DNA from: Planctomycetia bacterium
Lineage (GTDB): Bacteria > Planctomycetota > Planctomycetia > Pirellulales > JACPPG01
Length of the DNA: 64,000 nt
Reading direction: 5' to 3'
Assembly (NCBI GenBank): GCA_016191115.1
Contig: JACPPG010000024.1
Span: 164,454 to 228,453 of the forward strand
This document shows, piece after piece, positions 42,823-52,983 of the stretch. Below the pieces are notes generated by a model. It was not told the origin of the DNA, did no database searches, and worked only from the letters and a program-made list of their open reading frames with translations. Position 1 is the stretch's first letter, and each line of letters begins with the position of its first letter. The translations under genes and the position numbers were made by a program.

Positions 42823-44325
42823 GTGGCCCAGCACAACTCATCCTCCGCACTCGACCGTCCGCGGCTCGAGCGACAGTGGCAGCTCACGCGGCGGCACTTT
42901 CTCGCCGGCGCGAGCGTCAGTGTGGGCGCCGCCGCGCTGGCGTCGCTATTAAATAATGACGCGGCGGCCGCCGCCAATTCAGCCGTCGCTGATCCCGCCG
43001 CCACCAGCGGGCTCCCCGGCGTGCCGCACTTCGCGCCGCGGGCCAAGCGCGTTATCTACTTGTTCCAGTCGGGCGCCCCCTCGCAGCTCGACCTTTTCGA
43101 CTACAAGCCGGCGCTGGCGGACCGCCGCGGCGAGGACCTGCCCGACTCGGTGCGGATGGGTCAGCGTTTGACGGGCATGACCTCGGGACAGAAAAAATTT
43201 CCGCTGGCGCCGTCGATGTTCAAGTTTGCCCAGCACGGTAAAAGCGGCGCGTGGTTGAGCGAGCTCTTGCCGCACACCGCCGGCGTGGCGGACGAGCTGT
43301 GCTTCGTCAAATCGCTGCACACCGAGGCGATCAACCACGACCCGGCCGTGACGTTCATCATGACCGGCGCGCAACTAGCCGGACGGCCGAGCATGGGGGC
43401 CTGGGTGTCGTACGGCTTGGGGAGCGAGAACCACGATCTGCCGGCGTTCGTGGCCATGATCTCGCGCGGGACGGGCCGGCCGCAGGACCAGCCGCTTTAC
43501 GACAGGTTGTGGGGGAGCGGCTTCTTGCCGTCGCACTACCAGGGCGTGAAGTTCCGCAGCGTCGGCGACCCGGTGTTGTACCTGTCGAACCCGCCGGGAG
43601 TGGACCCCGCGGCGCGGCGGCAGATGCTCGACGACATCGCGCGGCTGAACGAGCTGCGGCACGACGCGGTGGGCGACCCGGAGATCGCCACGCGGATCGC
43701 GCAGTACGAGTTGGCTTACCGGATGCAAACGTCGGTGCCGGAGTTGACCGACACCTCCGACGAGCCAGCGCACGTCTTCGATCTGTACGGTCCGGAAGCC
43801 AAGAAGCCCGGCACGTTCGCCGCCAATTGCCTGTTGGCCCGCCGGCTGGCCGAGCGCGGCGTGCGGTTCATCCAACTATTTCACATGGGCTGGGACCAGC
43901 ACAACAGTCTGCCGAAGCAGATCGCCGGCCAGTGCCACGACACCGACCAGCCGTCGGCCGCGCTCGTCGAGGACTTGAAGCAGCGCGGCATGCTGGACGA
44001 CACGCTGGTCGTGTGGGGGGGCGAGTTCGGGCGGACCGTGTATTGCCAGGGCAATCTCACGGCCGACAACTACGGGCGCGACCACCATCCGCGGTGCTTC
44101 ACCGTCTGGCTGACCGGCGGCGGCATCCGCCGCGGCATGACGTACGGGGCGACCGACGATCACAGCTACAACATCACCGAGAACCCCGTGCACGTACACG
44201 ACCTGAATGCCACGATCCTCCATTCCCTGGGGATCGACCACGAGCGGTTGACGTTCAAGTTCCAGGGGCGCCAGCAGCGGCTGACCGACGTGCACGGCAA
44301 CCTCGTGAAGGCGATCCTGGCGTGA
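42823..44325 (+). CDS. DUF1501 domain protein (PSD1-linked subtype)
   Basis: 500 residues from GTG 42823, with AGGAGTAGGACAG upstream. A Tat-like [18 protein letters not shown] precedes [64 protein letters not shown] and [20 protein letters not shown]. The DHH pattern and PHFAP segment match the 6840 protein, and both sit next to a PSD1 gene. It follows the PSD1 gene by five bases and is followed by a second DUF1501 gene 70 bases on. Same superfamily caveats as the other copies. Confidence 0.92.
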   Translation: MAQHNSSSALDRPRLERQWQLTRRHFLAGASVSVGAAALASLLNNDAAAAANSAVADPAATSGLPGVPHFAPRAKRVIYLFQSGAPSQLDLFDYKPALADRRGEDLPDSVRMGQRLTGMTSGQKKFPLAPSMFKFAQHGKSGAWLSELLPHTAGVADELCFVKSLHTEAINHDPAVTFIMTGAQLAGRPSMGAWVSYGLGSENHDLPAFVAMISRGTGRPQDQPLYDRLWGSGFLPSHYQGVKFRSVGDPVLYLSNPPGVDPAARRQMLDDIARLNELRHDAVGDPEIATRIAQYELAYRMQTSVPELTDTSDEPAHVFDLYGPEAKKPGTFAANCLLARRLAERGVRFIQLFHMGWDQHNSLPKQIAGQCHDTDQPSAALVEDLKQRGMLDDTLVVWGGEFGRTVYCQGNLTADNYGRDHHPRCFTVWLTGGGIRRGMTYGATDDHSYNITENPVHVHDLNATILHSLGIDHERLTFKFQGRQQRLTDVHGNLVKAILA

Positions 44326-44350
44326 CGCTTTGCTGAATTGGAGAGACGAC

Positions 44351-44374
44351 GGGTGGCTGGGGCGAAGCGCAGCG
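44351..44374. repeat. half-copy of palindrome family G
   Basis: GTGGCTGGGGC followed by AAGCGCAGCG matches one half of the palindrome at 45800-45833 with small changes; the mirror arm is missing. It lies between two DUF1501 genes. Confidence 0.55.
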
Positions 44375-44395
44375 CGTTATAGACATGACGGCCCC

Positions 44396-45781
44396 ATGAA
44401 CAAGGAACTGATGCAACCGCTGAACGGCCCGATCGCTCGCCGGCGGTTCCTGCGCATTGGCGGCGGGCTGGCCATCAGCGGCGCGATCGCGCCACAGTTC
44501 GCGCTGGCCGACCACGAGGGCGCGTCGCCCAAGGCCCGGTCCTGCATCTTCGTGTTCCTACTGGGCGGACCGCCGCACTTGGACATGTGGGACTTGAAGC
44601 CGGCGGCGCCGGCCGAAATCCGCGGGCCGTTCAAGCCCATCGCCACGACTGTGCCCGGACTTCAGATCTGCGAGCACTTGCCGCGACTGGCGCAGCTTGC
44701 CGACCGCTACGCGATTGTGCGCTCGGTGAGCCACCACAATCACAACCACACTCCGATGATCTACTACACCCTGACGGGCCGAGAGGTCGAGCAGCCGGGG
44801 GTGGACAACGACGTCCGGCCGCCGCAGCGGAGCGACTTCCCGCACGTCGGCAGCGTGGTCGCGGCCATGCGCGGTGGAGCCGCGATGCTGCCCGGCTTCG
44901 TCGCCATTCCGCAAGTCGCCGTGCGGAGCAGCCTGGCCGGCGAGTTCAAGCGGGCCAGGGCGCTATTGCGCGGCGGCGGCGGCGGTTTCTTGGGCCCGCT
45001 CTGCGATCCGCTCTGCGTCGATGGCGATCCGGGGACGCTCTCCGCGGTGCCGGCGCTTGAGCGGCCGGACGACGTGACGGCGAAGCGGCAGGAGCAGCGG
45101 GCCCGGCTGTTGTCCCTTATCGAATCACGGCGGCCGGTGCCGCCGGATGCGGGCGCTTATCGCGACTTGCGCACGCAGGCGGTCGCCCTGACGGGCGCGG
45201 GCGGCGGTTCGGCCGCGGCTTTTTCTCTCGACGGCGAACCGCAGACGCTCAAGGAGCGGTATGGCAATCACCGCTTCGGCCGGGCGATGCTACTCGCGCG
45301 CCGCTTGTCCGGGGCCGGCGTCCCGATGACGGCCATCCACTTTAACGAGATGACGATGTGCGACGGATGGGACACGCACTCGAAGAATTTTGAGGCGCTT
45401 GAGAGCGAGTTGCTTCCCATGGTGGATCAGAGTCTGTCGGCACTCCTGACGGACCTGGCCCAGCGCGGCCGGCTGGACGAAACGCTGGTGGTGATGATGG
45501 GCGAGTTCGGCCGCACGCCGAAGATCAACGCCGCCGCGGGGCGCGACCACTGGGGCTCGTGCCAGTCGGTGCTGTTGGCCGGCGGCGGCATCCGCGGCGG
45601 CCAGGTCTACGGCGCGTCGGACCGCATCGGGGCGTTTCCATCGTCGAACGCGGTCGACCCGGTCGACATCCACGCCACGATGCTCCACTGCCTGGGCCTG
45701 GACCCGGCGCGTGTGATCCACGACACGCTGGGCCGGCCGTATCAGTTAAGCACCGGCAAGGTTATCGCGGGGCTCTTGTAG
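44396..45781 (+). CDS. DUF1501 domain protein
   Basis: 461 residues from ATG 44396 (MNKELMQPLNGPIARRRFLR). A Tat-like ARRRFLRIGGGLAISG precedes the domain. Signatures: CIFVFLLGGPPHLDMWDLKP, GEFGRTPKINAAAGRDHWGS, LLAGGGIRGGQVYGASDRIG, DIHATMLHCLGLDPARVIHD. It resembles the 36602 and 24759 proteins more than the adjacent 42823 copy, so the operon holds two different DUF1501 subtypes. A perfect 12-bp palindrome (family G) lies 18 bases after its stop, between it and the convergent hydrolase gene. Confidence 0.92.
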   Translation: MNKELMQPLNGPIARRRFLRIGGGLAISGAIAPQFALADHEGASPKARSCIFVFLLGGPPHLDMWDLKPAAPAEIRGPFKPIATTVPGLQICEHLPRLAQLADRYAIVRSVSHHNHNHTPMIYYTLTGREVEQPGVDNDVRPPQRSDFPHVGSVVAAMRGGAAMLPGFVAIPQVAVRSSLAGEFKRARALLRGGGGGFLGPLCDPLCVDGDPGTLSAVPALERPDDVTAKRQEQRARLLSLIESRRPVPPDAGAYRDLRTQAVALTGAGGGSAAAFSLDGEPQTLKERYGNHRFGRAMLLARRLSGAGVPMTAIHFNEMTMCDGWDTHSKNFEALESELLPMVDQSLSALLTDLAQRGRLDETLVVMMGEFGRTPKINAAAGRDHWGSCQSVLLAGGGIRGGQVYGASDRIGAFPSSNAVDPVDIHATMLHCLGLDPARVIHDTLGRPYQLSTGKVIAGLL

Positions 45782-45799
45782 CGCGAAACATGGCATCGC

Positions 45800-45833
45800 G
45801 TGGCTGGGGCACGCTGCGCTTTGCCCCAGCCAC
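45800..45833. repeat. palindrome family G, possible bidirectional terminator
   Basis: A perfect 12-bp inverted repeat (GTGGCTGGGGCA 45800-45811; TGCCCCAGCCAC 45822-45833) with a 10-base loop, positioned between the stops of two convergent genes. No T-run follows, so it is not a textbook intrinsic terminator. Confidence 0.7.
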
Positions 45834-45841
45834 CCCATCTC

Positions 45842-46708
45842 TCACTTTCCGTTATCCGCGGCCGGCCCGAAGAGCGCCTCGCGGCATCGCTCGTTGTCGA
45901 ACATCGCTTCGTGATCGTGCCCGACTTCTGGCACGGCGACCAAGCGCCAGTTGAATGTCCAGCCGCGGTCGCGGGCGAGCTTCTCGGCGGCGCGAAAGGC
46001 GTTCTGCCCGCGCTCCCAGCGCGTTGTGCCTTGCCGATCGGCCTCCGGCCGCTTGTCGAGATGCTCGTCGCGCTCGGTGTCCTTCTCGCCCAGGTAAAGC
46101 GTAATCGGCTGGGCCAGATAGCGGCGCAGCGCCTGGTCATCGCTCAACTCGTCCGGCAGCCCGCCGAAGCCGTACGGGTATTTCTCGTCGCGGGCGGGGA
46201 ACAAGAGCGTGCCGGGGTTGGCGACGACGATCCGTTTGGCGTCCGTCGCCACGAATCCCGACAAGCGGATCAGGAACTGGCCGCCGCCGGAATGGCCGAT
46301 CAGATAGTAGGGCATGTCCGCGCGGCCCTCGCGGCGGCGAACCTCTTCGGCGATGCGCGAGACAAAGCGCCACGTCCAGTGACTTCGAGGTTGGACCTCG
46401 CCTTTCACCACCAGCCCGCCAAGCTGATAACTCTCGAACGGGAAGCGCTCCTCCGGAAACCGCGGCGCGACCACGAGCGCGCCGAAGCGGCCCCCCATGC
46501 CGCGGGCGTGATCGCGATACTCGTCGGCGTTGCGCAGCACGCCGTGAAAGACCAGGATCAGCGGCCCGTCGCGGTACGACTCGGGCTTGTAGGTGAAGAG
46601 CTCAAGCTCGGTGCCGTCCAGGTCGACTGTGAGCTGCTGCGACCCCCGTGGAATCTCCGCCGTCGTCCCCAAGAGAAGCGCGGCGAGCAAGGCGATAGTT
46701 GCGGTCAT
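45842..46708 (-). CDS. exported alpha/beta hydrolase (lipase/feruloyl-esterase-like)
   Basis: 288 residues from ATG 46708 (MTATIALLAALLLGTTAEIP), a short signal peptide; a GTG start at 46744 would add 12 residues. The fold is shown by LILVFHGVLRNADEYRDHAR, the nucleophile elbow GHSGGGQF with S140, and a C-terminal EVGHDHEAMFDN giving the catalytic His. The family includes planctomycete secreted hydrolases of unknown substrate; an esterase on polysaccharide side groups would fit. It is divergent from the subtilase gene across 237 bases in which I see no clear promoter. Confidence 0.82.
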   Translation of the reverse strand: MTATIALLAALLLGTTAEIPRGSQQLTVDLDGTELELFTYKPESYRDGPLILVFHGVLRNADEYRDHARGMGGRFGALVVAPRFPEERFPFESYQLGGLVVKGEVQPRSHWTWRFVSRIAEEVRRREGRADMPYYLIGHSGGGQFLIRLSGFVATDAKRIVVANPGTLLFPARDEKYPYGFGGLPDELSDDQALRRYLAQPITLYLGEKDTERDEHLDKRPEADRQGTTRWERGQNAFRAAEKLARDRGWTFNWRLVAVPEVGHDHEAMFDNERCREALFGPAADNGK

Positions 46709-46945
46709 GGCGGTGCTGAGTGAGCTTACTTGGATGTACGGCACGCAGTGTCCCTAGCGCAATTGGCGAGTAGTTCGCCAATCACGTCGCAATACTAAGG
46801 ATTCTGGTTCCGGCCTTTGTCAAGTCAAATCCTTGCAAAAACTCGCAGCCACTTGTACGTTACCAACTCGGACGTCGGCGCGGCGGACCGCAGCCGCGGG
46901 CTAGTTTTCGTCCCGTCCGACTTCACGAGAAGAGGAACGGCAACT

Positions 46946-49900
46946 ATGGCTCCGTTGCGCAACCGATCGTACCGCGCCTGGCGGGGTGGCCACTATCGGA
47001 AAGCGCGGCAAAAGCCCTCGCGCGTCCGCGGCGCGGAACCGCTGGAAGTGCGGGCCATGCTGTCGATCGCGGCGGCAGCCGACGCCCCGCCCATCGAGCG
47101 CATGCTGTGGAAGGGGCAGGACGTCGACGTTTATGCCGGTCGCTGGATCGTCGGCATCGACGACGCGGGGATCGAGAGCCTCTTGGCCGCCACTGGCGCC
47201 GTCGCCGCGCAAGGCGCTGCCGGGCTGGGGAAGGGAGACCTGCTCGCGCCGCCGGCCGTGCAGGCCGTCGACGGCTGGCTCGATGGCCGCGCCGCGCTGG
47301 CGGCGCTCAAGGTGTCGCGCTCGCTGGGCACGGCTGGCAACGAGCGGCTCTTCGAACTCGACGCGCCGGCGGACAGCACGGTGGGCCAGTGGCAGGCGGC
47401 GCTCAGCCAACTGCCCGGCTTCCGCTACGTCGAGCCCGACTTCGTCCTCTCCACCACCGTCACCACGCCCAACGACACGCTGTACTCGACCCTGTGGGGC
47501 ATGAACAACACCGGCCAAACCGGCGGCACGGCCGATGCCGACATCGACGCGCCCGAGGCCTGGGACCTTGCGACCGGCTCCTCCGACATCGTCGTGGGAG
47601 TGATCGACACCGGCGTGGACTACACGCACAGCGATCTGGCCGCCAACATCTGGACCAATCCGGGCGAGATTCCCGGCGATGGCATCGACAACGACAACAA
47701 CGGCTTCGTCGACGATATCCGCGGATGGGACTTCGCCAACGATGACAACGACCCCATGGACGACAACAACCACGGGACGCACGTGTCGGGCACGATTGGC
47801 GCCGCCGGCAACAACAGTAACGGCGTGGTCGGCGTCAACTGGAACGTGCGGATCATGGCCCTCAAGTACCTGGGGGCCGACGGGAACGGCTCGACCTCGA
47901 ACGCCGTCGAGGCCCTGAACTACGCCACGATGATGCGCCGCGATTACGGCGTCAACGTCCGCTTGACGAGCAACAGTTGGGGTGGCGGCGGGTTTTCGCA
48001 ATCGCTGTACAACGCCATCGCCGCCAGCCGCGATCAGGACATGCTCTTCATCGCCGCCGCCGGCAACGGCGACCCGGACGGCATCGGCGACGACAACGAC
48101 TCGGTGCCGTTCTATCCGGCCACGTACGATCTGGACAACATCATCTCGGTGGCCGCCACCGACGACGACGACCAGAAGGCCGGCTTCTCCAACTTTGGCG
48201 CCTCCACGGTCGACCTGGGCGCGCCGGGCGTGAGCGTCCGCAGCACCATCGCCGGCGGCGGCTACGCCAACTTCAGCGGCACTTCGATGGCCACGCCCCA
48301 CGTGGCCGGCGTCGCCGCGCTCGCCTGGAGCATCGCCCCCACCGCCAGCTACCAGACGATCCGCGACGCCATCTTCGGCGGCGTCGATCCCATCCCGTCG
48401 ATGAACGGCATCACCGCCACCGGCGGACGGCTCAACGCCCGCGGCGCGCTCGACCAATTGGGAATGCGCGTCACGTCCACCAGTCCCGCCAAGGGATCGG
48501 TGATCACCGATCCGCGGACCGACTTTGTCGTTAACTTCTCGAACGCCTACGTGGCCGGCTCCGTCGACGCCGGCGACCTGACGGTCAACGGCACGCCGGC
48601 CGACTCGTTCACGCTCACCGACGCCGACACGATCACGTTTCACTACAACGCCACGCCTATCGTCGGGCAGGGCTTGCAGACCGTTGCGATTGCCGATGGG
48701 GCGATCACGCGGGCGAGCGACTCGGCGCCGCTGCACGCCTATAGCGGCGCCTTCCGCTACGACCAACTGCCGATGGCGGTCACGTCCACGGTGCCGGCCA
48801 ACGGCACGACCGCGACGCTTCCCTTGACCGCGATCGCCGTCAATCTCAACGAGCCCTACGATCCGGCCACCGTCGGCATCGACGATTTGGCGCTCAACCA
48901 GGGCACGGTCACCGGCGTCAGTCTGGCCGGCAACTCCGTGACATATAACGTCGCGGGCTTGTCGAACGAAGGGACGCTCACGCTCTCGATGAAGGCCGGC
49001 GCGCTGACGGACGTTTACGGCAACCCGATGGTCGCCTATTCCGGCAGCGTCACGCTCGATTACGGCGTCTTTCCGCTGCCCACGCCGCTGGCGGCGGTGG
49101 CTCCCAACGGCGGGCTCGTGTACGACTCGACCGCTGGCGGCTCGATCGGCGTGGTGGGAGATTCCGACAGCTTCACGCTCAAGCTTTTGGCGGGACAGGT
49201 CCTCACGGTTGTCGCCGATCCCGCGGCCGGACTGCTGCCGACGCTTTCACTTTACGATCCATCGAGCGTGCTCGTGGCCTCGGCCACCGCGACCGCCGCC
49301 GGCAAGGACGCCGTCCTGCAAACGCTTCCCGCGGCCACGAGCGGCACCTACAAGATCACGATCGCCGGCGCGGGCAGCACCACGGGCTCGTATACCTTGC
49401 AAGTCATCCTGAATGCGGCGGCCGAGCTGGAATCGCACGACGCGCCGACCGGCAACGACACCTTCGGCAACGCCCAGAACCTGAACGCCGGCTTCGTGAC
49501 CGTGGGGGCGGGGCCGACGGTCGCCGCCGTGCTGGGCCGCACCGACCCGCAGCCGAACGCGCCTTTGCCGGCTGAGATCGAGTCGAACAACACGACCGGC
49601 ACCGCCAACTCGGGCGTCTACAACTTCGCGTCCTACAGCTCGAACCTGTACCAGTTGGCCGCGAGCGGCACCATATCGCCCAGCGGCGACGCCGATTGGT
49701 TCAATATCGGCGCGCTGCAGGCCGCGGACGTGATCACCGTCTCGCTGTCCGGTTCGGCCAGCTCGCGCGGGACGCTCGTGAATCCGGTCATCGAGCTTTA
49801 TCGCGGTAGTGCCGCCAGCCCCACCCTGGTCACCAGCGACGACGATAGCGGGCCAGGCTCGGACTCCCTCATCTACCGCTTCACGGTCTCCGTGGGCGAC

Positions 49901-52648
49901 ACGTACTACTTGCGGGCGCGAGCCTTTAGCACCGGCACCGGCACCTACCAGTTGGCCGCCTGGCTGGAGAATAGCGACACGGCCCCCACGACCGGCGGAA
50001 CGCTAACGAGCGAGACCGAGAGCAACAACACCGCGGCCACGGCCAATAACGCCTCGACCTCGTGGCGCGCCATCGGCTACCGATCGCACACGACGGGGAC
50101 AATCACCTCGGGCGATTCGGACTTCTACAAGTTCACGCTCTCCGCCGGGGACGTGGTGACGGTCGTCGCCGATTCGACCTCGTCGCTCGACGCCCGCGTG
50201 ACCCTGCTGAACTCGGTGGGCACGGTGATCGCCGCGGAGGACGGCACGAGCGTCGGGCCCGGCGTCGATTCGACGGTGTACGCCTATCGCATTACCACGA
50301 CCGGCACGTATTACGTGCGCGTTCAGCCGCAGTCGGGGACCGGCGCGTACAACGCCGACGTGTATCTCTCGACGACCACCCCGCCGCCGGCGCCCTCGGT
50401 GCCCACGGACTGGTACGCCTTCGACCTCACGGCCGGCGAGCGCGCCACCTTGGTTTTGAAGGGCCTCTCGACCGGCAACGTCGATCTCGCGTTGGCCAAT
50501 CCGAGCGCGGTCGACGTGGCCACCGGCGTCGCGGGAACGACCAACGCGGACGAGATGATCCACCAATTCGTCGCGCCCTCGACGGGAACTTATTTCGCCC
50601 GCGTCACCGGCGATGCCAACGTGGACTACAACCTGCAGGTGATCCGCGGCGGCGAGTTCGATTCCGAGTCGAACGATTCGCCCGCCGGCTCGCTCGTCGA
50701 TCTGACGAGCGTCCAGCGCGCGGCGGGCTTCTTGGATCGCAATCGCCCGCTCTTTACCACCCCGGTCACGTTTACCATCGACCAGGCGCAAAGCGTGGTC
50801 GAGACGCAAGCGGACATCGAAGGCACGCCCTTCGTGCCCCAAGCGCCGGGAAGCCTGGTGACGAATTACCAGGGCTCGCTCGTGGCCATGGTCCAGCCCG
50901 GAACCATTCAGTTCACCGGCAGTAGCGTGATCGACGCTATCGCCCATCCGGGGCCCTTCCAGCCGGGCAACGTGCCGGCCGACTATGCCGCGCAGCTCGA
51001 ACTTTTCCCAGGCACGACCATCTACGGCATCTTCCAGAATCTGGTGTTCGATGCCACGAGCGGCGTCCTGGCCGTCAGTCCTGGCGGCACGTTCGATTCC
51101 GGCAAAGTGACAACCGCGGTCAGCGCGGGCGACCTGGTCTATACGGTCGGGTCCCTCGGCGGCGGCACGTACTCACTCATTGGCCTCACGACGGACAATC
51201 AGTCGACCCAGCCGGCCACGTTGCAAGAGGTCAACGGCGTGCTGTACTTGACGGTTCCCATCGAGGGGAGCGACTCGCTCATCGATCCCAACACCGGCCT
51301 GCAAGTCAATATCCGCCTGACTGGGCAGATCGTGGCGAGCCTGGTGCTGCCGCCCCCGATCGACGCGGACGACTACTACCAGGTCACCCTGGCCCCCGGC
51401 GAATACCTGACCGCGAGCACGCGAACGCCGTTCGACGCGGCCAACTCCGCGGCATTGAACACGCTCGACCCGACGCTCGAGTTGCTGGACTCAAATGGCA
51501 TCGTCGTGGCCGCGGATGCCAATTCCGCCTCGGACGGCAGGAACGCGGTGCTGCACTTCACTTCCGCCACTGGCGGCACGTACCGGATTCGTGTCGACGC
51601 CTTGGCCGGCAAAGGGGAGTACATGCTGGACACGTCGATCGAAGCCTCGCCGCCAGCGATCGTGGGCGCCTTCGTCGATAGTAGCGCATGGAACCCGGCG
51701 TTCCGCGCGGCGCTGGCCACGGCGGGCTTGGGGGACGCCACGCTCGGCTACGCGGTGCCGGGCGGGGCCGGGCCGGCCAGCGCGCTCCCCTGGGCAAACG
51801 TTGATCGCGTATCGCTGCGATTCGATCGCGACGTGCAAGTGCAGGCCGGCGAGCTTTCCGTTAACGGTACGAGCGTCGCAACATACGGCGTAACTAGCTT
51901 CAGCTACGATCCGGCGACGTTCACCGCCACGTGGGTCCTCGCGCAACCGGTCCCCAACGACCAGCTCACGCTGCACCCCGATCCGGGGCCAACGGGTGGC
52001 GACTTCTACTTCCGCGTCCTGCCCGGCGATTACAACCAAGACAACCTGGTGGACGTTTCGGACATCCAACAAGTGGCCGCGCACTGGTTGCAATCCGATC
52101 CCCTGACGGACGGCAACGGCGACAACCTGGTTGATATTTCCGACATCCAGATCATCGCCGCGCACTGGCTCGAGGCCAATAGCGGCGGCGGCGCCGGCGG
52201 CGGCGCGAACCAGGTAACGATCGTCGCCGCGTCGGAGAACCAGCGGCTGGCGAACAAGCTGGCCGCCAGTGTTGGGCAGACCGACCTTGCGTTCACCGAC
52301 CACGCGGACGCCCGGCCCGCTGCCGTCTGGCTGACACGGCCCAATGCCGGTTCATTGCCGCAGTGGGCGGATGCCGCGCTGGCCCTCGATCGAACCGACC
52401 GGCCGGCGCGCGATCTATCCGTCACACTCGCGAAACCCACCGACACCGCATCGCCCGGCACGGCGACCCGCTACCTTTCACACGACGCGGGGCACAGCAC
52501 GCCCTTCGTCACGGCGCGCGTCGTGGATGCCGTGGACGCCATTGTCAACGACCACGAGTTCGACGCGCTTTCCGCGGATGACGACGCCGAGGTCGTGGCT
52601 TCGTTGGCCGGCGCCGCTGCCCAGTCGTCGCGTGGCTCGTTCCGGTGA
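46946..52648 (+). CDS. giant S8 subtilase surface protein with LEPR-XLL signal and dockerin
   Basis: 1900 residues from ATG 46946 (MAPLRNRSYRAWRGGH). An N-terminal LEPR-XLL-type signal (GAEPLEVRAMLS) is followed by a fervidolysin-like prodomain (about 50-165) and an S8 peptidase with D221 (VIDTGVDYTHSD), H276 (NHGTHVSG) and S447 (GTSMATPHVAG). Then come Ig/bacterial-Big-like domains, several PPC-type beta-sandwiches (TESNNT/TGTYYVRV repeats), and a C-terminal dockerin (about 1694-1740; GDYNQDNLVDVSDIQQVAAH and DGNGDNLVDISDIQIIAAHW). The last 160 residues are an unstructured tail. It is probably a cell-surface or secreted protease. The frame runs upstream to 46817 with no support. Confidence 0.93.
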   Translation: MAPLRNRSYRAWRGGHYRKARQKPSRVRGAEPLEVRAMLSIAAAADAPPIERMLWKGQDVDVYAGRWIVGIDDAGIESLLAATGAVAAQGAAGLGKGDLLAPPAVQAVDGWLDGRAALAALKVSRSLGTAGNERLFELDAPADSTVGQWQAALSQLPGFRYVEPDFVLSTTVTTPNDTLYSTLWGMNNTGQTGGTADADIDAPEAWDLATGSSDIVVGVIDTGVDYTHSDLAANIWTNPGEIPGDGIDNDNNGFVDDIRGWDFANDDNDPMDDNNHGTHVSGTIGAAGNNSNGVVGVNWNVRIMALKYLGADGNGSTSNAVEALNYATMMRRDYGVNVRLTSNSWGGGGFSQSLYNAIAASRDQDMLFIAAAGNGDPDGIGDDNDSVPFYPATYDLDNIISVAATDDDDQKAGFSNFGASTVDLGAPGVSVRSTIAGGGYANFSGTSMATPHVAGVAALAWSIAPTASYQTIRDAIFGGVDPIPSMNGITATGGRLNARGALDQLGMRVTSTSPAKGSVITDPRTDFVVNFSNAYVAGSVDAGDLTVNGTPADSFTLTDADTITFHYNATPIVGQGLQTVAIADGAITRASDSAPLHAYSGAFRYDQLPMAVTSTVPANGTTATLPLTAIAVNLNEPYDPATVGIDDLALNQGTVTGVSLAGNSVTYNVAGLSNEGTLTLSMKAGALTDVYGNPMVAYSGSVTLDYGVFPLPTPLAAVAPNGGLVYDSTAGGSIGVVGDSDSFTLKLLAGQVLTVVADPAAGLLPTLSLYDPSSVLVASATATAAGKDAVLQTLPAATSGTYKITIAGAGSTTGSYTLQVILNAAAELESHDAPTGNDTFGNAQNLNAGFVTVGAGPTVAAVLGRTDPQPNAPLPAEIESNNTTGTANSGVYNFASYSSNLYQLAASGTISPSGDADWFNIGALQAADVITVSLSGSASSRGTLVNPVIELYRGSAASPTLVTSDDDSGPGSDSLIYRFTVSVGDTYYLRARAFSTGTGTYQLAAWLENSDTAPTTGGTLTSETESNNTAATANNASTSWRAIGYRSHTTGTITSGDSDFYKFTLSAGDVVTVVADSTSSLDARVTLLNSVGTVIAAEDGTSVGPGVDSTVYAYRITTTGTYYVRVQPQSGTGAYNADVYLSTTTPPPAPSVPTDWYAFDLTAGERATLVLKGLSTGNVDLALANPSAVDVATGVAGTTNADEMIHQFVAPSTGTYFARVTGDANVDYNLQVIRGGEFDSESNDSPAGSLVDLTSVQRAAGFLDRNRPLFTTPVTFTIDQAQSVVETQADIEGTPFVPQAPGSLVTNYQGSLVAMVQPGTIQFTGSSVIDAIAHPGPFQPGNVPADYAAQLELFPGTTIYGIFQNLVFDATSGVLAVSPGGTFDSGKVTTAVSAGDLVYTVGSLGGGTYSLIGLTTDNQSTQPATLQEVNGVLYLTVPIEGSDSLIDPNTGLQVNIRLTGQIVASLVLPPPIDADDYYQVTLAPGEYLTASTRTPFDAANSAALNTLDPTLELLDSNGIVVAADANSASDGRNAVLHFTSATGGTYRIRVDALAGKGEYMLDTSIEASPPAIVGAFVDSSAWNPAFRAALATAGLGDATLGYAVPGGAGPASALPWANVDRVSLRFDRDVQVQAGELSVNGTSVATYGVTSFSYDPATFTATWVLAQPVPNDQLTLHPDPGPTGGDFYFRVLPGDYNQDNLVDVSDIQQVAAHWLQSDPLTDGNGDNLVDISDIQIIAAHWLEANSGGGAGGGANQVTIVAASENQRLANKLAASVGQTDLAFTDHADARPAAVWLTRPNAGSLPQWADAALALDRTDRPARDLSVTLAKPTDTASPGTATRYLSHDAGHSTPFVTARVVDAVDAIVNDHEFDALSADDDAEVVASLAGAAAQSSRGSFR

Positions 52649-52904
52649 GGGACGCGATTGCTTTGGTGGAGGACGAGTCGCCGATGCAGGCTGGCGACGG
52701 ATTGATCTACGCTGTTGATTTCTACGTGGCGTTGATCGCCGCGAAGAGGGACACGGCCTTGTTGCGCAGGTGGTTTCGGCGGTGCTCGGGCCAGCCGGCT
52801 GCGCTTCATTGAAACGCAGCATGGGATTCAAAGCACAGCCCGCACAATCGGAATGCCGCGGCGAGAATTTTCGCGCCTAGGGATTTCCGAACTATAGTTC
52901 TTTT
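52649..52904. other. intergenic leader, no gene seen
   Basis: 256 bases after the subtilase stop. I see no gene or repeat here. The hairpin pair at 52905-52937 and the start of the next gene follow. Confidence 0.5.
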
Positions 52905-52937
52905 AGCCGGGCTCCCGGCTAAGCCGCTTCATGCGGC
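52905..52937 (+). promoter_or_regulatory. tandem hairpins in the 5' leader of the DGDG-repeat gene
   Basis: Hairpin 1: AGCCGG (52905-52910) with CCGGCT (52915-52920), loop GCTC. Hairpin 2: GCCGC (52923-52927) with GCGGC (52933-52937), loop TTCAT; two bases lie between them. They end 46 bases before ATG 52984. A T-rich TTCTTTT precedes. Possible leader RNA structure or promoter-proximal element; no known riboswitch is recognised. Confidence 0.35.
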
Positions 52938-52983
52938 CCTGTCTCGTTTCGCAGCATCTTGTCATCGCACCTGGAGAAACGTC

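Noticed and set aside
46817..46945. 43-residue upstream extension of the subtilase
   Set aside because: No ribosome-binding site or homology; ATG 46946 puts the LEPR-XLL signal in the usual place.
46901..48766. 621-codon minus-strand frame under the subtilase gene
   Set aside because: Arg/Val-rich antisense shadow; the plus-strand subtilase has an intact triad and a signal, so only that is kept.
52649..52983. Possible known riboswitch in the leader of the DGDG-repeat gene
   Set aside because: The hairpins do not match any riboswitch architecture I know; kept only as an unassigned structure.
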